From Daucus carota subsp. sativus (taxonomy: Eukaryota > Streptophyta > Magnoliopsida > Apiales > Apiaceae), in contig NC_030386.2 in the NCBI RefSeq assembly GCF_001625215.2, forward strand, positions 18,880,545 to 18,944,544: a DNA stretch of 64,000 bases, given 5' to 3'. Below the pieces are notes generated by a model, which was not told where the DNA came from, made no database searches, and saw only the letters and a list, made by a program, of their open reading frames with translations. Of this stretch, positions 47,721 to 60,009 are shown piece by piece. The translations under genes and the position numbers were made by a program. Every line of letters starts with the position of its first letter. Position 1 is the stretch's first letter.

Positions 47721-49925
47721 TTATGTAAAAAAAACTATTTCTCCTCGCGAATTTACATCAACTGTCACGGTGTCACCCTCTTTCACATCACCGGACAAAA
47801 TTCTATCACCCAAACTATCTTCCAAAATTCTAGTAATGGCCCTCCTCAACGGTCTTGCTCCATAGCTTGGAGAGTAGCCCTCTTCAAGCACCATATCACG
47901 AACTTTATTCTCTATTTTAACGATAATATCCTTCCTTTCCCATACCTTTTCTTTAAACTCTTTCAGCATCAGCTGAACAATTTTTTTCAGACGTTTCTTT
48001 GTGAGTTGCTTAAAAACGATAATGTCATCAAGCCTATTCAAGAACTCTGGCCTAAATTTTTGCTTTAATAATTCAGAAACCTCGTGTTTCACTTGCTCAT
48101 ACTTACCATTTAATTGACCTCCGATATTAGAAGTAAGTATGATAATTGTGTTCTTGAAGTCTACAAGGCAGCCTTTACCATCAGTTAGCCTGCCATCATC
48201 TAATATCTGGAGCATTGCGTTAAATACATCTGGGTGAGCCTTCTCAATCTCATCAAAAAGTACCAAATTATGCGGCCTTCTTTTCACAGCTTCTGTTAGC
48301 TGCCCGCCATCATGGTGTCCTACATACCCTGGAGGCGCTCCAATTAGTTTAGACACGTCATGCTTTGCCATGTACTCACTCATGTCAAATCTTACCAATG
48401 CTTCTTTCGACCCAAAATACTCTTTTGAAACTAATTTAGCTAGCTCTGTTTTGCCTACTCCAGTAGGTCCAGTGAACAAAAAGCTTGCAATGGGACGATT
48501 TAGGTCCCTGATTCCAACTTTGGCTCTGCGTATAGCTCGGCTAACAGATACAACTGCTTTTTTCTGTCCGATCACTTGGGTTTGGAGAGTTTTTTCCATG
48601 TTAAGGAGCTTCAATGCTTCTTCCTGTGATATTTTTTCAACTGGAATACCAGTCCACGACGATAACACATGCTGTATATCCAACTCAGTCACACACATTT
48701 TCTTAGGCTTGGGATGCAGATTAACCTTTAGATGCGACTTCTTATTCGTTTTAACCTCTGAACGCGACTTCTTATGCCTTTTAACCTGAACCACATTCTC
48801 ATTATTGTCTACTTGCTTCCTCTTCAGATTCACCCTCGCGCCTGCTTCATCAATTAAGTCTATTGCCTTTTCAGGCAGAAATCGGTCACTGCATAGTGTG
48901 TCACATTTTTATTCACGTCGAGTTAAAAAAAATGGATGAAATGTGAGATATACAAAGATGAATTGTTACCAAATGTTAAATAAACAACCTGACATATTGT
49001 TTTGCCAAGGAGGAAGCGCAGTGAACGGCTTTGTCAGTGTATTGAACATTATGAAAAGTTTCATATCTTTTTAACAGCCCTTTGAGTATCAAAACCGTGT
49101 CCTGCACAGATGGTTCAGGCACATCAACAACTTGAAAATGTCGTTTTAATGCCCCGTCTTTTTCAATGTACTTCCTGCATTCTGCCGCGGTTGTTGCTCC
49201 GATGCACTGTGACCATACCAAAAGTCACATAGTTTTTCTTAGAAAATTCATAACTAAAAATATTTTTTAAGAAACAGAATTACCTTTAACTCGCCCCTAG
49301 CTGGTGCTAGTTTTATAATGTTGGATGCATGAAGCTGGTAGCCATTATTAATTATTGTATGTAATTCATCAATAAACAGCAAAATTTTCCCTTTACTTAA
49401 TTTCACTTCAACCAGAACTTTATTCAGCCTCTGGACGATTTCACCTTGCCATGTCGTGCCAGCTTTTAATCGAGCCATTTCTATGGAGAATACCTGACAG
49501 ATGCAACATTGAATACAGAGTCTCGCAAGATATCTATCATGCAAATTTACAAAACAATTGTCATACCTTTGTTCCTTGGAGTTTTAATGGCACAGTTCCG
49601 TTAACAATTCTTGATGCCAGGCCTTCAACAATGACGGTTTTACCAACCCCGGGATTGCCAGTGAGGCACACATTATTGTTTCCGCGCTTGCATAATATTT
49701 GCATGACACGTTCAATCTCATCAGTCCTTCCTATGACCGGATCCAATTTATTCTGAAAAAATGATAGTAAATTACTTGCTTTCATGCCCAGACCCAATGT
49801 AAACAAATAAGTGGGACAGAGAGACTATTACTTAAGAAATTAAAATATACAACCTGCTTAGCCAACTCGGTTAGGTCTGTCCCATACTTGTTCAGTTCTG
49901 TAAGCTTCCGATACAGCTTCTCCAT
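47721..49925 (-). CDS. ClpC-like AAA+ (HSP100) protein lacking the N-domain and M-domain
   Basis: Five exons, 49854-49925, 49567-49752, 49284-49493, 48989-49206 and 47721-48888, join to 617 residues from ATG 49925 ([20 protein letters not shown]). An in-frame TGA seven codons upstream supports that start. Both ATPase modules are present: NBD1 Walker A GNPGVGKT and Walker [14 protein letters not shown]2 Walker A GPTGVGKT, Walker [21 protein letters not shown] and sensor-2 GARPLRR. ClpC is normally about 900 residues with a transit peptide, a Clp-N repeat domain and a coiled-coil M-domain; here all three are missing and the NBD1-NBD2 linker is about 45 residues, very basic ([17 protein letters not shown]). 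The NBD1 pore loop KYRG reads TWQG and the RRF of the Arg-finger segment reads RHF. Location and partner are unknown. Confidence 0.85.
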
Positions 49926-50591
49926 TGCCTCTATATATTTTACTCAGATATCTGCCAAGTTTAAGTGTAAAGATTACATTAATATTTTATTATCGTTCGT
50001 ATTTTTGCAAATTTAGATTTATAATTTTTAGGGGTCCAACGTTTAATGAATCCGAAATAGTTATAATTTCATATTATTAATTTTTCAAGAAGACAGTCCT
50101 GCCCTCTTTGACTTTACAAAATAGGCTTAGACGATTTATAGATTGTATTCATTTGGGATGTTAAAGATTTTTTTATTCATGTAATCCGAGGATATTCAAC
50201 TCGGATTTTAAGAAATTATCAGAATCTTGGGGTATTCAATTAGGATTTTAAATTATGATACAAAATCTGGATTTTATATTATGTTTTAAAATTCGATGGT
50301 ATTCAATTGGAATTTATTTGAAATTAATTAAAATATGATGGTATTCTAATGTTGATTGATTTATTTGGGATTCGGTGTATTCTAAGATATTCAAAATCCC
50401 ATTAGCATTGTGCTTAAATCCTAAAATCCTAAAGACTCCATCAACTATGCGAAATTTGTCAAAAATCCGCATAAAATAAAAATCAGATGCAATTCATTAA
50501 AATCCATAAACTATATGAAATCCATCAAATCCCATCAATCAAAGTTGAACAGGACATATGCATCGTGAGATGTGAGATGTATGTCCATATA
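49926..50591. other. Upstream flank of the Clp-like gene
   Basis: No Clp-N coding sequence or transit-peptide exon was found here. AT-rich, with repeated phrases TATTCAATTAGGATTTTAAA and GGTATTCAA between 50165 and 50400. This would be the promoter region if ATG 49925 is right. Confidence 0.45.
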
Positions 50592-51179
50592 CAGGGGAGA
50601 GTGGGTGCGGGTTCGGTGCGGTTTTGGATAAAACCGCAACCGGAACCGCATGCCTTCGGTTTTAAAACTCAAAAACCGCAACCTCATCCTCGGTTTCGGT
50701 TTCAAAACCTCGGGTTCGGTTTATATCGGTTACATGAATAATCAAAACTCAACTAAAAATTATACATCAATCCAAAGTTTAAACAAACGAAAAGCATAAA
50801 AAACTCAAAATTTAAACAACCGGGAAGCATAAAATCTGAACCAGCCAAATTGCAAGACCTGAATCTAATTCAGTCATTATAAAACTCTATTATAAAACCC
50901 GTTGAACCTTATTTTTTACTTAACAGATCAAGAGGTTGTCAGTATAGAACACTATGCAAAAGTGGAAAGTCGAAACAAAGTGCAGACAATAACATACTCA
51001 TAATGAATAACCCCTTTGCAGTAAACATTTCCTAACTTAACAACACATATCAAGTTATGTGTTTCGGATTCGGTTTATAAGTTTTCGGTTTTGGTTTCGG
51101 TTCGGGTTTAAACGGTTCGGATTTTAGCGGTTTATAGCTGTTTCGGTTTCGGATTTATTCAGTTTTTTGCTCACCCCTG
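50592..51179. mobile_element. hAT-type MITE with CAGGGG termini and CGGTTCGGTTT repeats
   Basis: The left end reads CAGGGGAGAGTGGGTGCGGG; the right end inverted reads CAGGGGTGAGCAAAAAACTG. Both ends hold arrays of GGTTTCGGTTTCGG-like motifs in the subterminal regions, common in plant hAT elements of the CAGGGGTG class. An approximate 8-bp flank match (TCCATATA and TTTATACA) is weak. No coding capacity. Confidence 0.7.
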
Positions 51180-51479
51180 TTTATACAAGATTAAATAGCA
51201 TTATGATCATGATTCACTAAGAGGGAACGCTCTTTAACTTTACAAAACAGATTGACCAACATTCAAAGCTGAACAAAACATAAACAACACGAACCGAAAT
51301 TCAGACATGAATATCGTAAGTATGTAGAAACGTAATTTCGACATAAATATAATTTGAAGTAACTCCTTGAGAATATTGCTGGGGCAAAGTAGAGTAAGAT
51401 TTCGTACCTTGTTCTACGATCACCCTTGATGTTTATAGATCCTCAAACTAACCTGATGCAAAAATCTAGGTTAACCTAA

Positions 51480-52311
51480 TTATATACTTATATATAATAA
51501 GCGTAAGGGAGATAATTTGGTCGCATGGTCCTCTGGTCCAAAAGCTTATCATTCGTTGGATCTTATATTGAACAAATAAGCACCGTTAGATCGAAACAAA
51601 ATTAAATTCTGTTCTAGAAGGCAACTGATATCTACTTGTATGTTTATAATTCCTTTTCTGAATCCAAAACAAATTCTGTCTTTCACATGTATATGATTTT
51701 TTTTAATCCTAAATAAATATTTCCTACCAGTTTTATCCGTAGAATCATATAAATCTCACCGTCACAATTTTTTTATAATATATTTTAAAATTAATAAGCC
51801 GGATTTATGTGAGGAACAGATACAAAAACTTTTTCTTAATCCAAAATAGATTCTACCTTCTTATTGCATATTTATGATTTTTTTTCTTAATTCAAAACAA
51901 ATTCTGTTTATTAATTTTAATTTAGAACCATATAAATTTTTTGAAAAATATTTAAATCACATTATAATAATTTTAATATAAAATACATTTATTAATATAA
52001 TCTAATAGGAGTTGGCATAACGTATTCCACTCAAAATATATTAAAATTTAATAGATAAAATTTAATACTTTGGCATGATACATAAGAGAAAAGGAATTGT
52101 TTGATTAAAATAATTTATTTGAAACCATTAATGGCTGTGATGATGTATTTACCAAAGTTCTAACTTACAAACAAATCATAATTTCGAATTTTTTTATTGA
52201 AAATTTTAATTTATTATTTATAAATTAAATTTTTTCACACCATTTAAAATATATTTAAAAAATTTATAAATAATTAAAAAGCTCCCGTGCCTTGCACGGG
52301 CTATAAGCTAG
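51480..52311 (+). mobile_element. Non-autonomous Helitron (3' end well defined, 5' end approximate)
   Basis: The 3' terminus is CTATAAGCTAG followed by host T at 52312. Eight bases or so upstream is a perfect 7-bp stem with 3-nt loop, CCCGTGC-CTT-GCACGGG (52284-52300). A hairpin then CTRR and insertion before T are Helitron hallmarks. The 5' end is guessed near the TATATACTTATATATAATAA phrase around 51483. No RepHel gene inside. Confidence 0.55.
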
Positions 52312-52513
52312 TATATATATATACTAGCATCACGATTCACGGGCTCTCCAGTAATATTGGGATCCCCTACTTGCATAATAGAAATCGGACAACGGTATAT
52401 ATTTGAAAATTGATTATATAAATAAAAAATAATTTTACTTATTTGATTTTCTCTGTTAGAAAAGCTTATTAGAAGTAATCATGTTAAATGGTATTTGATA
52501 TATATTAACAATT

Positions 52514-53022
52514 TAGGCGCCGTTTGGCTTAGTTTAAAATAATGCTTAAATTAAAAAAGTAGATTAGAAGTGAGAAGTTTGTTTAAATTTATAAGTTATT
52601 ATAAGTATTTGGATAGCGTGAATTATAAGTTATTTAAGTGTTTGAATAACTGAACTTATAAGTTGGTATAGTTTGGTAATTTTGTAATAAAATAATTTAT
52701 TCTTTTTTAAAAAAAATTATAATAATAAAAGACTTTTTATTGTTAATACATGAAATTTCTGCGTATTAAAAGAAAAAATTAATAACTGTAAATACCCCAA
52801 AGTTTGTTTTGCTTCATTCTACAATCCTCTAGTCCTAAACAGAACAGCTTTGCTGGGGGCTATGTTTCTGCAATTTGCTTGCTCGTCAGTTACAGTGTGT
52901 TTGCTCGTTTACTCTTAAAAAGAAGCAGAAGCCAAGTCTCAAAAAGAAGATAAATTTTTTAGCTTTTTTGTTGGACTTCTTTCAGCTTAATTAAGTAATT
53001 CATTTGGTTTGCCAAACGCACA
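52514..53022. mobile_element. Possible MITE with GGCGCCGTTTGGC terminus
   Basis: The left part starts GGCGCCGTTTGGCTTAG and the right end has GTTTGCCAAACGCAC, an imperfect inverse, with complementary AAGTGAGAAGTTTG/CAGAAGTT-type subterminal text. The match is short and no target duplication was seen, so this is tentative. Confidence 0.35.
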
Positions 53023-54280
53023 AGGGAAAAAAGAGGAAGTGAACTTCTGAACTTTTAAACCCAGAAGTTTCATTCCCAACACCCACTTAATATTTATAAT
53101 CATATAGTATTTAATATAAATAGCGAACATTCGAATTTAATATTTATGATCATACATTCACTTGTTATAAATACCTAACATTACTAGTTTATGTTTTATC
53201 TTTTCAACTATAAATAGTCAAATTTAATATTTCTGATCGCACATGCAAATACTAATAGTGAAAAATTTAACATGTGAATTGTGATTAGTCTATACTTTAT
53301 TTCTTTAATTATAAGAATTCGTTGCAGCATGGGCTAATGAAGCATAGGGTCCCAAATTGTGTTCATGCTATGAATCTTGTTTTGGCATCCATTATTATAA
53401 CTGCAATTAATAATATCTCAAATATTTCATCTGAAAAATATGATTTGAAATATAATTTTTTAATAGTACATCGTTTAAAATTTATAAATTTGACAAAAGC
53501 AATACATCATGTAACGTTTACTCTTTTTTTAACCCAAATCTATGAAAAAAATATACAAACCCCGAAAATTTTGACATAAATCGGACATTTGAATTCCAAA
53601 TCCATATAACATATCACTTAACCGTTAACGCTATATTATATAGCAGTTTATTTTTGTAACATGACATGAAGTCTAATATGATATATAGCATCATATTTTT
53701 TATTTAGGATATTTGAACTTAAATCATGATATTTATGACTTTTATCTCCAACTTAGGATGCTTGCTCTTATTCAACATTGAACAAAAAAAAGGGGGAAAC
53801 AGAGCATTATGTAATCACAGATGTTCAAACATCAGAGTTTTCACGGAATGGTGGTTGAACTCAAATCGGTGATATTTAGAGCATTTCAACTCAAATGGTG
53901 ATATTTATGACCTTTTCTCTAATTTAGGATGGCTGCTCTTATTGAACAAAAAAAAAAGGGAAAAACAGAGCATTATGTAATCACAAATGTTCAAACATCA
54001 GAGTTGGTTGATTTCTTTCCTACATACAAGCTATATAACAATTTCACATGAAAACAGAAGATGGCCACACCAATGCCATTCTGATGTTCACTCCTATAAG
54101 ACTGTTCCAGTGTCATGTTTCACCGTTTTATACTGATGTGGTGCTTATTTCCCAACTCATTTTTTCTTTGTAAATCAATATATATGGTGTATTCATTATC
54201 AAACAAAACTTCAAGCAAAGTTATCACCTCATGAGTCGAACGTGGATAAATGATAAACTACAGTGACCCTTACGGAGGTT
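53023..54280. other. 3' flank of copy D with a 166-bp duplication
   Basis: The string GAGCATTATGTAATCACA followed by ATGTTCAAACATCAGAGTT occurs at about 53802 and 53968, each preceded by TTGAACAAAAAAAA and GATATTTATGAC text, giving a 166-bp direct duplication. No gene is recognised. Confidence 0.6.
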
Positions 54281-57200
54281 TCAAGGTTTCCAAGCAGCTG
54301 GTGGTGGCGGTGGGAGGGGAAACATGGGTGGAACTGCAGAGAACATGGTGTTCTTGTCAATGAGCGTACTTTTACCACCTGATAAAGCCACTAGGGCAGC
54401 GACTAAACCAGCATTGCCTGCAATAGTTGGTTCTGTGTAATTATAGTTTGTACGCTTGTCGTGGAAACCGTCATGCCTGTCAGGGCCAGCAACCATAGCC
54501 CCGACAAGAGTATTAGGATTTGGCTTTGTAGTGTCTCTCCATTTCCATCCTCCTTTGCAGTTGTATTTGACCTTGTTTTTAGGAATGGATGCACCTCTAT
54601 GGTGGACTTGTTTCGGATAGTGAGTGCCGAATCCCACAAGATAACTCATCTTTCTAGGATTTTTACCAAGAACATAGTCGATCTGCCAAAACCCCACAAA
54701 CGATCAGTTATTTGTCACAATTTATTATCTTAATCCGATTACTAGGGGTATTCTAAAAATAAAGAATTTGCATGTCTCTATAACTAAAGTTGGATAGTAT
54801 CAGAGAAAGTCTAACATACCTGGGTCTGAGCAAATGAACGGAGGATATCAGTTGAGTAGAAATTTGGTCCACAGTACCATCCAGGTGTATCCGCAGCATC
54901 CATATAGTCACTAAATAATGTAGCCAAAAAAGCAGCATTGACAACATACTGAAGAGGCTGTGGCCTTCCATGATTTAACTGGATCAACCCTCCTGAATCG
55001 TTGCTAATAAACATTAGATGCCGATTTATGTTGTAGCGGGAAACACTATGTTGTATATAAGTTGATATAGAGAGTATTAAAAATATTGCTGTGAAGTCAC
55101 CACACCTTTTGTTCTGTTGAAGCTAGTGAAAAAAGGAAGGAATGAGCACATGTATATGCTGGTCTGGTTATGAAATGTCTTTAAAGCTTCTTCATAAGGA
55201 TACCCAGGGCTCAAGAACAATCTCAAACGTGTTAAAAGAACCTAAGGGCAAAGAAAGGCATCAGATCAGTAGTTTCTTTAAAATGGTATTTGCGAAAGAA
55301 TCATCTAAAATCTGCAAAACGGCATATCTGAGAAGTTATGCAGATAAGTTTTGACACTTTACCCGTTGTGCATTATATCAACTTTAATGAGAAGAGATAA
55401 TTCAAACCATCTTATACGTTTCATCTAATTATCTCCTCAGGAATACCAATGTACGTAGCATCTACAAATCTAAATTTCTAAGCAAGTAGTCATATAGATC
55501 TGCTGGAACCTGAATGACACACAACCTCATGCCATAATGATCAGTGTATGATACAGAACATGTAGTTCATAACCCTGTAACGAGGAACATAAGTCCTTCA
55601 ACTTAAATGCACTGTGTAAAGCTTAAATATATATAAGCAAACTAAAAAGCTTAAGAAAGAATGTAGAGAAATATGATGCATTTTATTGGCGGTAACAGTG
55701 CTCAGAAATTAAAAAACGATTAGTAGATTTTAATTCTTCTTTTCAAGATGTAAATGCCTGTATAGGGTTAGAAACCTAATAGATTAACCGTAGAGCTTAG
55801 GAACCTAACATTAAATATCAACCACTACTCCAAATAGCAGAGCATCAACAATGTAGTAGTACATCACACAATGAACTTGTCAATTATGCAGCAAGAGGAA
55901 GTTTCAGAGCAAAATACCAAGACTAACAAAACTTACTTGAGCTCCTGCAAGCTTGTTATCCCAACTAAGTACACCATAATCTTGGCCTCCCCAAAAAGCA
56001 CCAGCATGTGTGGCCATTTTGATATTAGTAGAAAGGGAGAGGTAAGAATTATTTCCCGTAGCATAATACATCCATGCACCTCCCCAGACAAACTCATCCC
56101 AATAGCTAGTGGAGTTATAGAAAATTTCAGCCTCCGTACCTACGCTATACCTGCCACGCTGATCTCTAGCAAATTTAAAGAGGGTTTTCGCTCCATGAAC
56201 AAGTTTCTCAGAGTATGCCTTGTTGTCCTTAAAAACAATAGATGCTGAAGCCAGAGCAGCTGCCATCTCTGCTGCAAGGTCTGAGCAACTATGGCATTCA
56301 GTTACAGGTCGATCATAATCAATGTCCTCAGGGCGCATCCAACAATAATGATCATTTGGACTTGGTCCTCCACTGGTATCTCCAATTCCTACCTGTTATA
56401 CATATTAATAATGAACGTAAGTTGCTGAATAATATACTAACAATTAAAGAACAGCATTTTTTTGTGTTGGGCCAGCCATGGAAGACAATTTTAGATGCAA
56501 ATGACAATGATTTTAGAATGTGAATATCTGTAAATGCCTAGGTATCCATCTTAGTGAAACAACTAGAAAGATGAAGAACATTTACCTGCATCACAACGCG
56601 ATCTATGGTATCAGCAGAAGAATTAAAAGTTTTTAGAAGATAATCAGTTCCCCACTTAATGACATCTTTAATATGGTTAAGCTCCCCTGCAGCTTCATAT
56701 TTAGCACTGTACTCAATCACACTCCAACTCAACATGGTCATTGCAAAAGATTGTGGAAAATTGAATTTGATTGCATCGCCAGCATCGTAATAACCACCAA
56801 CCAAATTTTTGCTTATAGATGAAGGATCTGATTTCCCATCTTGTAAACAAGAGTTTCCCCTCCATGAAACATTATTATGTTTTGGAAGTTTTCCGGCTGC
56901 AGACATACCCACAAATAACATTACAAAATAAGAATACAACGAAGTACCATAAAACAGCCAGTATTGAATAAAGTAAGTATAATACCACCTCACTGTTAAT
57001 AGAAATCAAGAGTGCCACTTCCCCTTCATATTGTGAGATCCATTTTAATTCTAAGGACTTAATGGTAAATTCATATTTAACAAAAATTCTTATATTGCTA
57101 AACATACTAGGATTCTAGGAAGGGAATGATCTTACAATACTTCAAACTTGATACTACTTCTGTAAGTCCCTAATCATGATATCATCAATTTTATCTAATA

Positions 57201-57874
57201 AAACTTTCATCTCTAGTTGAGGAAAGTTTAGTATTAAACCACAGATACTCAGATTTAGAGATATATCAATATCTACCAAAAATAAACGAATATCCTAGTT
57301 GCTTTTCCTGAGCATGTTCATCTTATCCTACCCGGACCAAACCTACATCCTCAGACTATATTCACTCTCTTTCCTTTTTGAAACTCAGATCGCCTATATA
57401 TCTACATAATAACATAAAAAAAACTTCATCCATGGCCCTATAATCACACAATTCATGCAAATAAAACATACAATTCAACAACACATCAAAATCAAACCAC
57501 TTACATCTCTGTGCATTAAAGAACATAAGTGCTTTTCGCAAAGCAAGCGTGTAATTATCCGGTGGTGGAGGTTTGGGATGATGATGTGGCAAAGTGTTAA
57601 CAAGAAGAGCAATAAATCCTGCAATCAAACCAGCTCCTAAAATTATACCAACAGTCCACACAAAAATCTTTTTACTCACAACTACACAACCCAAATCCAC
57701 ATATTTCTTCTTCTTTTGCTCATGAGGGCCTAATAACCAACTCTGTTGAGTCTCATCCAATGGCTTAGATAGTGCCGCCCTATCGATATCATTTAAATTC
57801 CTGCTCCGATCATCATCAGTGCCAGAATCTGCAGCAATTTCTAAAGAACCACCCCATGGATCTCTCCCATACAT
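54281..57874 (-). CDS. KOR: KORRIGAN endo-1,4-beta-glucanase (GH9A, endoglucanase 25-like), copy D
   Basis: Six exons, 57505-57874, 56586-56896, 55937-56392, 55106-55241, 54820-54992 and 54281-54682, join to 615 residues, matching Arabidopsis KORRIGAN1 in length and exon number. The cytosolic tail starts [18 protein letters not shown] and contains [10 protein letters not shown] (dileucine) and KKYVDLG (tyrosine-type) trafficking motifs, then the [22 protein letters not shown]. Catalytic-domain landmarks: [15 protein letters not shown] (Asp pair), [14 protein letters not shown] (His), and [20 protein letters not shown] (acid Glu), ending [20 protein letters not shown] is a type II membrane glucanase that cycles between Golgi, endosomes and plasma membrane with cellulose synthase. 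In NSCLQDGK a Cys replaces the usual Gly. It is the parental type of this array and appears intact. Confidence 0.93.
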
Positions 57875-57894
57875 TTTTCACACTTTGATGATCA

Positions 57895-58330
57895 AAAATC
57901 AGACCCGCCAAAACTGTGAGCTGAATTTCAATAAAGAACAGTTAAATGTACTGTTTTTGATGATCCAAAGAGGCCCAGAAACTTAAATTTGGCAAAAGAT
58001 ATGATCTTGATAGTAAAGATTGAGTCTTTTTGTTTTAAACTCAAGAATCAGAACCCACAAAATATGTAACCTGAATTTACAAAAAGAATAGTTGAGTATA
58101 GTGTTGGGGAGGATTTAAGAAGGCCCAGAAACTTACATTTGCAAAAAGATATGATCTTGATGTCAAAGATTTGTGCGTGTGTTTAGCTCTAAAAATGACA
58201 ACCCACCAAATAAGTAATGCAAACTTGAAAAAAGATTAGTTGAATGTAGTTCTGGTGATGATTTAAGAAGGCCCTGGAATTAAGATTTGGTAAAAGATGA
58301 AATCTTGAGAGCAAAGATTTGATTTTTGGG
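57895..58330. repeat. Three direct repeats of about 150 bp upstream of copy D
   Basis: The block AGGCCCAGAAACTTAAATTT plus AAAAGATATGATCTTGAT occurs at 57970, 58121 and (more diverged) 58269, each preceded by AGTTGAATGTA-like and GATGATTTAAGA text. Spacing is 151 and 148 bp. The repeats lie directly before the copy D start codon and would be 5' UTR or promoter. Regulatory effect is unknown. Confidence 0.8.
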
Positions 58331-59714
58331 TCAGTAACGGTGGAATAAGAATGTGTGTATTACAGTGTTGGTGTATGTATATTGTGGGTGGGAGGAAGCT
58401 TTGATACAAAGGCAAAAATAATGCAAGGAAGCAGCTGTAATGTGGGGTTTGGATGTGGTTGTAGTGTCGAGCTTGTGTGTGTCTGTGAATTTTAGTTTGT
58501 TTGTCTTTTTGAATAGTATACGCAATTTGGTGAGTGACACTGATTGGTCTTGCTAATTGACAAAGACACCCTGTCTAATTTAGCTTTATGTTTGTATGCA
58601 CTGAGTTAACTTTAAGTTATTCATCTGACAAAAAAAAAAAACTTCAAGTTATTCACATGTACTGAAATTTAGGTCTTACGGTATAATTTTAGTATAGTTA
58701 ACATTAGGGTTTCCAAATTGGTCCTAACTTCTTTTTCAAACAGAGTTAAAAGGCAATTTACTACCTACTTTAAAACGTGATAATATACCTTTTACCTTTA
58801 ATATTTCCGTACAAATTGTAATTCCTTGTTACTATTCTTATTTTATCCCCTGTGATCTCTCAAAAGTTTATGTATTATATCCTCAAATTATTTTTGAACA
58901 CACACAATGATGTAAAAAAAATTAAAATAATTGTAAAATATGTATTTATTTTAAAATTTTAAAATAAATTACATCATTATGTAAAAAAACAAATTTTTAG
59001 ATCTAAATCTAAATATATATTTTAAAAATTATTTTAAATTACTAAATCTAAAATTATTTTACAAATCGACTCGAATAACTCACGGACCGCCGTTCAGAAT
59101 CCGGTTCAGGCAGCTGATGTTAAGCAGACATGGAGGAACATATACGTGAAGATACTAGTGGGATTACTCCGCACATTATACTGCGAATAGACTAACGTGT
59201 GTTTTCCTTCATGGTCAAAATTACAATTATTATATCGTCGGTGATATAATTTATTATTGTAATTAGGTGTGCTTTATATGCACACTGTATATGACAATAC
59301 ACTCCACCTAAAGATTGGCTTGAAAAAGGGGTCCGCGTATATGCTCGTAGAAAATATTTTATATGAAATATTTTTATTTTATTTAAAATTAATAATGAAA
59401 GTGAAATGTTTATGCTTTTACTCCACCGACACTTTCTTATACTGCGAAACAGTCCACATCTCCCAACAGCTAGTTGTTGATTATAAACTGCTGGCCTCTT
59501 GTCTCTATTTAGAATATGTGGTTTAAATTCGTGCATCAAATCTACTCATTTATTTAATAATTTTTTTATTACTAACGATCATAATTATAATTATTAATTA
59601 TCAAAGAATACAGTAACAAAATTTATTTATTGTTTAGCTGGTGTTCAAATACAAAAACATATCTTATTTTATGAGTCGGAGGGAATTTCGGCATGAGTCA
59701 GGCTTTAGAGTATA
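58331..59714. other. Intergenic region upstream of copy D
   Basis: AT-rich with no supportable gene. Open frames at 59192-59539 lack motifs. Confidence 0.4.
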
Positions 59715-60009
59715 CTAGGGAATCAGGCCCGCGCTTCGCGTGCGGAAATTATTAAAATTTTCATTAAAATGAGGTCGGAAAATAAATTAAACCAATATTA
59801 ACATTATATTTTTAATCCTTACTTTACATATTATGTGTATATATATGGGTATTGCATCATTAAAAAAATAATTATTTGGAGTACAACTTTAATAATTTAT
59901 AATTTATTAAGGTAATATACGGGTATTACATCATCAAAAAAATTAATTATTTGGAGTTATACACGGGAATTATGCCCGCGCTTCATATGCGGAGAAGTTA
60001 TTAGCAATT
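59715..60009 (-). mobile_element. Helitron-like 3' ends, minus orientation (two related copies)
   Basis: Read on the minus strand, a GC-rich imperfect hairpin (CCGCACGCGAAGCGCGGG) is followed by CCTGATTCCCTAG and host T at the 59715 end. A second, degenerate copy about 235 bp away (around 59950-59985) reads CCGCATATGAAGCGCGGGC then ATTCCCGTG. The sequence between them is also partly duplicated (GGGTATTGCATCAT and GGGTATTACATCAT). Hairpin plus CTAG/T is the Helitron 3' signature. Confidence 0.55.
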
